Source: Gammaproteobacteria bacterium UBA7449
GTDB taxonomy: Bacteria; Pseudomonadota; Gammaproteobacteria; Pseudomonadales; Pseudohongiellaceae
Length of the DNA: 16,803 nt
Reading direction: 5' to 3'
Assembly (NCBI GenBank): GCA_002477465.1
Contig: DLPV01000001.1
Span: 1-16,803 of the forward strand
Below, piece by piece: positions 14,666 to 16,803 of this stretch. Made by a program: the position numbers and the translations under genes. How positions within the stretch are numbered: the first letter of the stretch is position 1; each line of letters starts with the position of its first letter. The notes under the pieces are model-generated. The model was not told where the DNA came from and made no database searches. It worked only from the letters and a program-made list of their open reading frames with translations.

Positions 14666-14944
14666 ATTCTCCAGCAGTAATGGTTTATCAGTGTAACGAC
14701 TAACTGTGGTGGCACTTTACTATTTACTTCACTAGTCACGTCTCTAGCACGGACTAGATATATTAATGGGGGCAGATAGGCAGGTATTCAATGCGCAGAA
14801 CGCGCGGATACCAGCCATGGCCCGCAGCAATTATCATACCTGTAAGCCTCGCGAAATCAACGCATTTCGGGGCCTGTGTACCATTAGAGGCAGTTTTGTC
14901 CTTCCCCCGGACACACCAGTTAGTGTAATATTTTCCTTTACCGC
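14666..14944. other. yccA/tRNA-Ser divergent intergenic region with small hairpins
   Basis: 279 bases with no convincing gene. It contains a perfect 6-bp hairpin CGAAAT-N6-ATTTCG (14852-14869) and a separated 7-base inverted repeat CAGGTAT (14781-14787)/ATACCTG (14836-14842). TAATAT at 14926-14931 is a plausible -10 for the tRNA, giving a leader of about 7 bases, but no clear -35 is at the right distance. Open frames here on either strand do not resemble proteins. Confidence 0.4.
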
Positions 14945-15034
14945 GGAGGGGTGGCAGAGCGGTTGAATGCACTGGTCTTGAAAACCAGCGAGGGTGAAAG
15001 TCCTCCGAGAGTTCGAATCTCTCCTCCTCCGCCA
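14945..15034 (+). tRNA. serT: tRNA-Ser (anticodon UGA)
   Basis: 90-base class II tRNA. Acceptor arm GGAGGGG (14945-14951) pairs with CTCCTCC (15024-15030) with one G-U; then discriminator G and encoded CCA (15032-15034). The anticodon stem-loop is CTGGT-CTTGAAA-ACCAG, giving anticodon TGA, which reads UCN Ser codons. A long variable arm follows (GAGGGTGAAAGTCCTC region), then the T arm GAGAG-TTCGAAT-CTCTC (15007-15023). It is the apparent attachment site of the downstream insert, since part of the T arm recurs at the window end. Confidence 0.97.
15008..15021 (+). repeat. Left att-like direct repeat (tRNA-Ser T arm)
   Basis: AGAGTTCGAATCTC inside the tRNA T arm, identical to 16790-16803. The 3' part of a tRNA gene is the classic core of tyrosine-recombinase attachment sites. 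The tRNA stays intact at this end. Confidence 0.55.
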
Positions 15035-15067
15035 GTAATCATGCGGCCTCCAGAGGAGTTGGGGGTC

Positions 15068-15088
15068 AAAATAGGGGAAAAATAGGGG
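15068..15088 (+). repeat. Tandem pair AAAATAGGGG near the left boundary
   Basis: AAAATAGGGG (15068-15077) is followed directly by AAAAATAGGGG (15078-15088), beginning 33 bases after the tRNA CCA end. Similar paired repeats (AAAATAGGCC type) occur near the right boundary. Short directly repeated motifs beside a tRNA att core are typical of integrase arm-type sites; assignment here is by position and form only. Confidence 0.5.
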
Positions 15089-15098
15089 AATCCTGTTT

Positions 15099-15218
15099 TC
15101 ACTTGATCTCGATCTTGGACTCCAGGATCGAGTTATCGACTTCGCTGAATTCTTCAATAAACTGGCTGTACGCCGATATCGTAACCACACGCCGATTATC
15201 ACCCCAGCAAAATGCTCC
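15099..15218 (-). other. Short open tail in the hydrolase frame (39 codons), possible gene remnant
   Basis: Downstream of the hydrolase stop and in the same frame, after two TGA codons three codons apart, 39 sense codons read GAFCWGDNRRVVTISAYSQF and then a Glu/Ser/Ile/Lys-rich end, before TGA at 15099-15101. It has no start codon. It looks somewhat protein-like but I recognise no family. It could be the tail of a lost gene (for example the missing recombinase), a former C-terminal extension, or chance. Confidence 0.2.
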
Positions 15219-15227
15219 TCAGCGTCC

Positions 15228-16487
15228 TCAGTCGGATAAAAGCCGAGAGTAAATAGCCTCCTCAAACCTTTCTAAAACCTCTAAGTGAGATTCATCTTCG
15301 AAAGGTAAATATTGCATCAAAAGAAGGGCTGCAATATTTCTTTCTCTATCAATCCAAAACTTAGTGTTAAATAAGCCAGCCCATGACAGAGAACCCGGAG
15401 CTCTTTTATCTTCATCTTGTGACTCACTTATTTGAAAGCCGAGCCCCCAAGTATCAATCCCGGCACCCTGAGGAAAAGCTTTTGACAAGTTCGGCATAGC
15501 CTCTGGCTGAAGTTCTGCTTTCAGGCTTCCAATGCTGTTCGTTGTTATTAGCTCAATAGTTTCCGGTGATAACAGGTTCTCACCCGAGTCAACTGCGCCG
15601 CTTTTTAGATACAATCTCATGAACTTCGCATAATCCCGTGCAGTAGAGCTCAGTCCTCCATGACCTTCCTCAGGCTGGATTATTTGTTCGGGTTTCGGGC
15701 GTTCCATGAAGTTATCGCCTATTTTAATATGCGTGGTTACCACTCGATCCATAGAATTCTGAGGCACGTTATAAAAGGTTTCAGTCATACCCAATGGAGT
15801 AAAGATTTCATCTTCCATAAATTCAAGTAATCCTTTGCCTGAAATCTCCTCAACTAGGTCACCTATGAGGTTGGTCGAGGGACCGTAAGTCCATTTTTCA
15901 CCTGGTTCGTGTTGAAGAAGAAATCGATCTGAACTTATTGCACCAGTCAGTGGGAGTTCAGCAGCGGCTATCTCTTTACTATTGAAATTGTAAGCCAGGC
16001 CCGAGGTATGCGTTAAAAGCTGTTTGATCGTAACTTCATTTGAAGCTCTTTCTGTAGTGTAGGTTCCATTCACAAAGTCAAATTCATCAAAAATTTCGAA
16101 GGGAGGTAAACCTTCAATGTGAGAGGATATCGGGTCTTCTAACGACAGTTTTCCATCCTCGATCAAAATCATTGCAGCCGTAGACGTAATCGGCTTTGTC
16201 ATAGAAGCGATTGCAAAAATATTATCTACCTGCATGGGGGATTTATTCGCAACATCCGAGAAGCCAAATGCCTCTGCATAAATTTCTCCCTCAGAATTAG
16301 TTACTAAGGCTACAAAGCCAGGTATGTTAAATTCTTTCTGACTTCGATCAAGAATATCCGTGATCTCTTGCTTGGCTTCCTCTGAAAAATCTTGTGCTAA
16401 AACGACACTAGGAGACATAATTATTCCGGCGCTACTGAGAAACAAAAAAGTATAGGATTCAAATATTCTAACTAAAATTTTATTCAT
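15228..16487 (-). CDS. Exported serine hydrolase, class C beta-lactamase/esterase family
   Basis: A beta-lactamase-fold serine hydrolase of the broad Pfam Beta-lactamase group (AmpC-like, EstB-type esterases, D-aminopeptidases). Residues are numbered from the longest frame (425 aa, ATG 16505); ATG 16487 (residue 7) is preferred because AAGAGA lies 6 bases before it, giving 419 aa. A signal peptide ends near VVLAQ (38), so the enzyme is probably periplasmic. Nucleophile motif SMTK is at 101-104, the tyrosine motif in the form YGPS (207-210, within PGEKWTYGPSTN), GHGGLSST at 281-288, and a WAGLFNTKFWID block at 375-386 in place of KTG. The YGPS and W-x-G-x-x-x-T forms are commoner in esterase-like members than in true beta-lactamases, so antibiotic hydrolysis should not be assumed; the substrate is unknown. 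More A/T-rich than its neighbours and alone between tRNA-derived repeats, it appears acquired. Confidence 0.88.
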   Translation of the reverse strand: MNKILVRIFESYTFLFLSSAGIIMSPSVVLAQDFSEEAKQEITDILDRSQKEFNIPGFVALVTNSEGEIYAEAFGFSDVANKSPMQVDNIFAIASMTKPITSTAAMILIEDGKLSLEDPISSHIEGLPPFEIFDEFDFVNGTYTTERASNEVTIKQLLTHTSGLAYNFNSKEIAAAELPLTGAISSDRFLLQHEPGEKWTYGPSTNLIGDLVEEISGKGLLEFMEDEIFTPLGMTETFYNVPQNSMDRVVTTHIKIGDNFMERPKPEQIIQPEEGHGGLSSTARDYAKFMRLYLKSGAVDSGENLLSPETIELITTNSIGSLKAELQPEAMPNLSKAFPQGAGIDTWGLGFQISESQDEDKRAPGSLSWAGLFNTKFWIDRERNIAALLLMQYLPFEDESHLEVLERFEEAIYSRLLSD

Positions 16488-16650
16488 AGAGAGTCTCTTA
16501 AACATAGAAAATCAAAGCAAAAACTATTTGCTCAGTAGCAGTGAAAACATCTTAGTGGAAAAATTCAGGGGAGGTCAGTAGTAGAATAGCACTAGTGTAT
16601 CGTGACTTAAATCCTTGATGTACGCACAGAAGCTACAAGTTCTGTCCGGT

Positions 16651-16672
16651 AAAATAGGCCAAAATTTAGGCC
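16651..16672 (+). repeat. Direct repeat pair AAAATAGGCC/AAAATTTAGGCC near the right boundary
   Basis: AAAATAGGCC (16651-16660) and AAAATTTAGGCC (16661-16672) are adjacent direct repeats, the second with two extra T. They share AAAATAGG with the pair at 15068-15088 in the same orientation, suggesting one protein binds both ends. Confidence 0.45.
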
Positions 16673-16689
16673 AATTAACCTCACACAGC

Positions 16690-16766
16690 ACTTGCACCAC
16701 TGTGGCACTGATTTACACTTTTGATTGCTAGATCAATAACTTAAACAAGTGCAAGAAAGTGCCACA
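16690..16766. repeat. Interleaved inverted repeats ACTTGCAC/TGTGGCACT
   Basis: TGTGGCACT (16701-16709) is perfectly inverted as AGTGCCACA (16758-16766). CTTGCAC (16691-16697) is inverted as GTGCAAG (16749-16755). The order is A-B-A'-B', so the two stems cannot nest; they could mark two facing pairs of protein sites or, in RNA, a pseudoknot. They lie within 100 bases of the right-hand tRNA-derived repeat. Confidence 0.45.
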
Positions 16767-16789
16767 AAGGGTCACAGAAGGGTAGGACA

Positions 16790-16803
16790 AGAGTTCGAAT
16801 CTC
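16790..16803 (+). repeat. Right att-like direct repeat (truncated by window end)
   Basis: AGAGTTCGAATCTC, identical to 15008-15021 of tRNA-Ser. The upstream bases (GGGTAGGACA and before) do not fold into the rest of a tRNA, so this is not a second complete tRNA gene. The match runs to the last base of the window and may continue. Confidence 0.55.

Larger units (their letters stand above)
15022..16803. mobile_element. Candidate mini-island integrated at tRNA-Ser
   Basis: The segment between the two T-arm repeats (spacing 1782 bp) differs from everything to its left: visibly more A/T-rich, one gene only, and a gene unrelated to the conserved housekeeping order that ends at the tRNA. It carries short paired repeats near each end. 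No integrase, excisionase or transposase is recognisable, so it is either a decayed element, one mobilised in trans, or the first module of a larger island beyond the window. The right boundary lies at the window edge and is only partly seen. Confidence 0.45.
16488..16803. other. A/T-rich region upstream of the hydrolase, repeat-rich toward the right end
   Basis: 316 bases without a recognisable gene. The first part should hold the hydrolase promoter, though no good -35/-10 pair stands out. The second part (about 16650-16770) contains direct repeats AAAATAGGCC/AAAATTTAGGCC and two interleaved inverted repeats, and ends in the copy of the tRNA-Ser T arm. This density of short repeats next to a tRNA-derived sequence resembles the arm region of an attachment site. 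Confidence 0.45.

Noticed and set aside
15068..15088. CRISPR array or long tandem repeat
   Set aside because: There are only two short adjacent copies without spacers; no repeat-spacer pattern exists in the window.
15035..15236. Plus-strand open stretch (DRVIDFAEFFNKLAVRR) after the tRNA, considered as an IS3-type transposase tail
   Set aside because: Similarity to the transposase C-terminal pattern is only superficial, there is no start codon or catalytic motif, and no inverted repeats of an insertion sequence are present.
14834..15265. 143-codon open frame on the minus strand across tRNA-Ser
   Set aside because: It runs antisense through the tRNA; the RRRRDSNSRRTFTLAGFQ stretch is simply the reverse complement of tRNA-Ser. 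Such frames are a known false gene type.
15228..16487. Antibiotic-resistance beta-lactamase
   Set aside because: The YGPS and WAGLFNT motifs differ from the YxN and KTG of true class C beta-lactamases; a general serine hydrolase or esterase is the safer call.
16770..16803. Second tRNA gene at the right end
   Set aside because: Only the T-arm sequence is present; the bases upstream do not form an anticodon arm, D arm or variable arm.

Overview
The window is a housekeeping stretch of a gammaproteobacterial chromosome that ends in a small, probably foreign insert at a tRNA-Ser gene. Proteins and gene order (cspD, clpS-clpA, infA, bpt, aat, trxB, ftsK, lolA, crcB, serS, cysG, tusDCBE, yccA, tRNA-Ser) match, as I recall them, the order in Pseudomonas and related gammaproteobacteria, and partly that of E. 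coli. Two genes often found in this order are missing: rarA between lolA and crcB, and lrp between trxB and ftsK. The species cannot be named from the sequence alone; a Pseudomonadales/Cellvibrionales-type bacterium is my inference.

Layout: (1) 1-3253, a partial cspD on the minus strand, divergent from clpS-clpA on the plus strand. The shared 260-bp control region carries a cspD promoter candidate whose -35 box lies inside a dyad. (2) 3279-6014, minus-strand infA, bpt, aat and trxB. Together with clpS-clpA this places both N-degron-making transferases and their reader and unfoldase in one locus. (3) 6352-12434, plus-strand ftsK, lolA, crcB, serS and cysG, tightly packed. (4) 12479-14665, minus-strand yccA, an intrinsic terminator, then tusD-tusC-tusB-tusE, the tRNA 2-thiouridine sulfur relay. 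(5) 14945-15034, tRNA-Ser(UGA) on the plus strand.

The unusual part is 15035-16803. A 14-base copy of the tRNA-Ser T-arm recurs exactly at the right edge of the window, 1782 bp after the tRNA copy. Between the copies lie one A/T-rich gene for an exported serine hydrolase of the beta-lactamase fold, no recognisable recombinase, and paired short repeats near each end that resemble integrase arm sites. The simplest reading is a minimal or decayed integrative element, or the first module of an island array, with a hydrolase as cargo. The window ends inside the second copy, so this rests on incomplete evidence.
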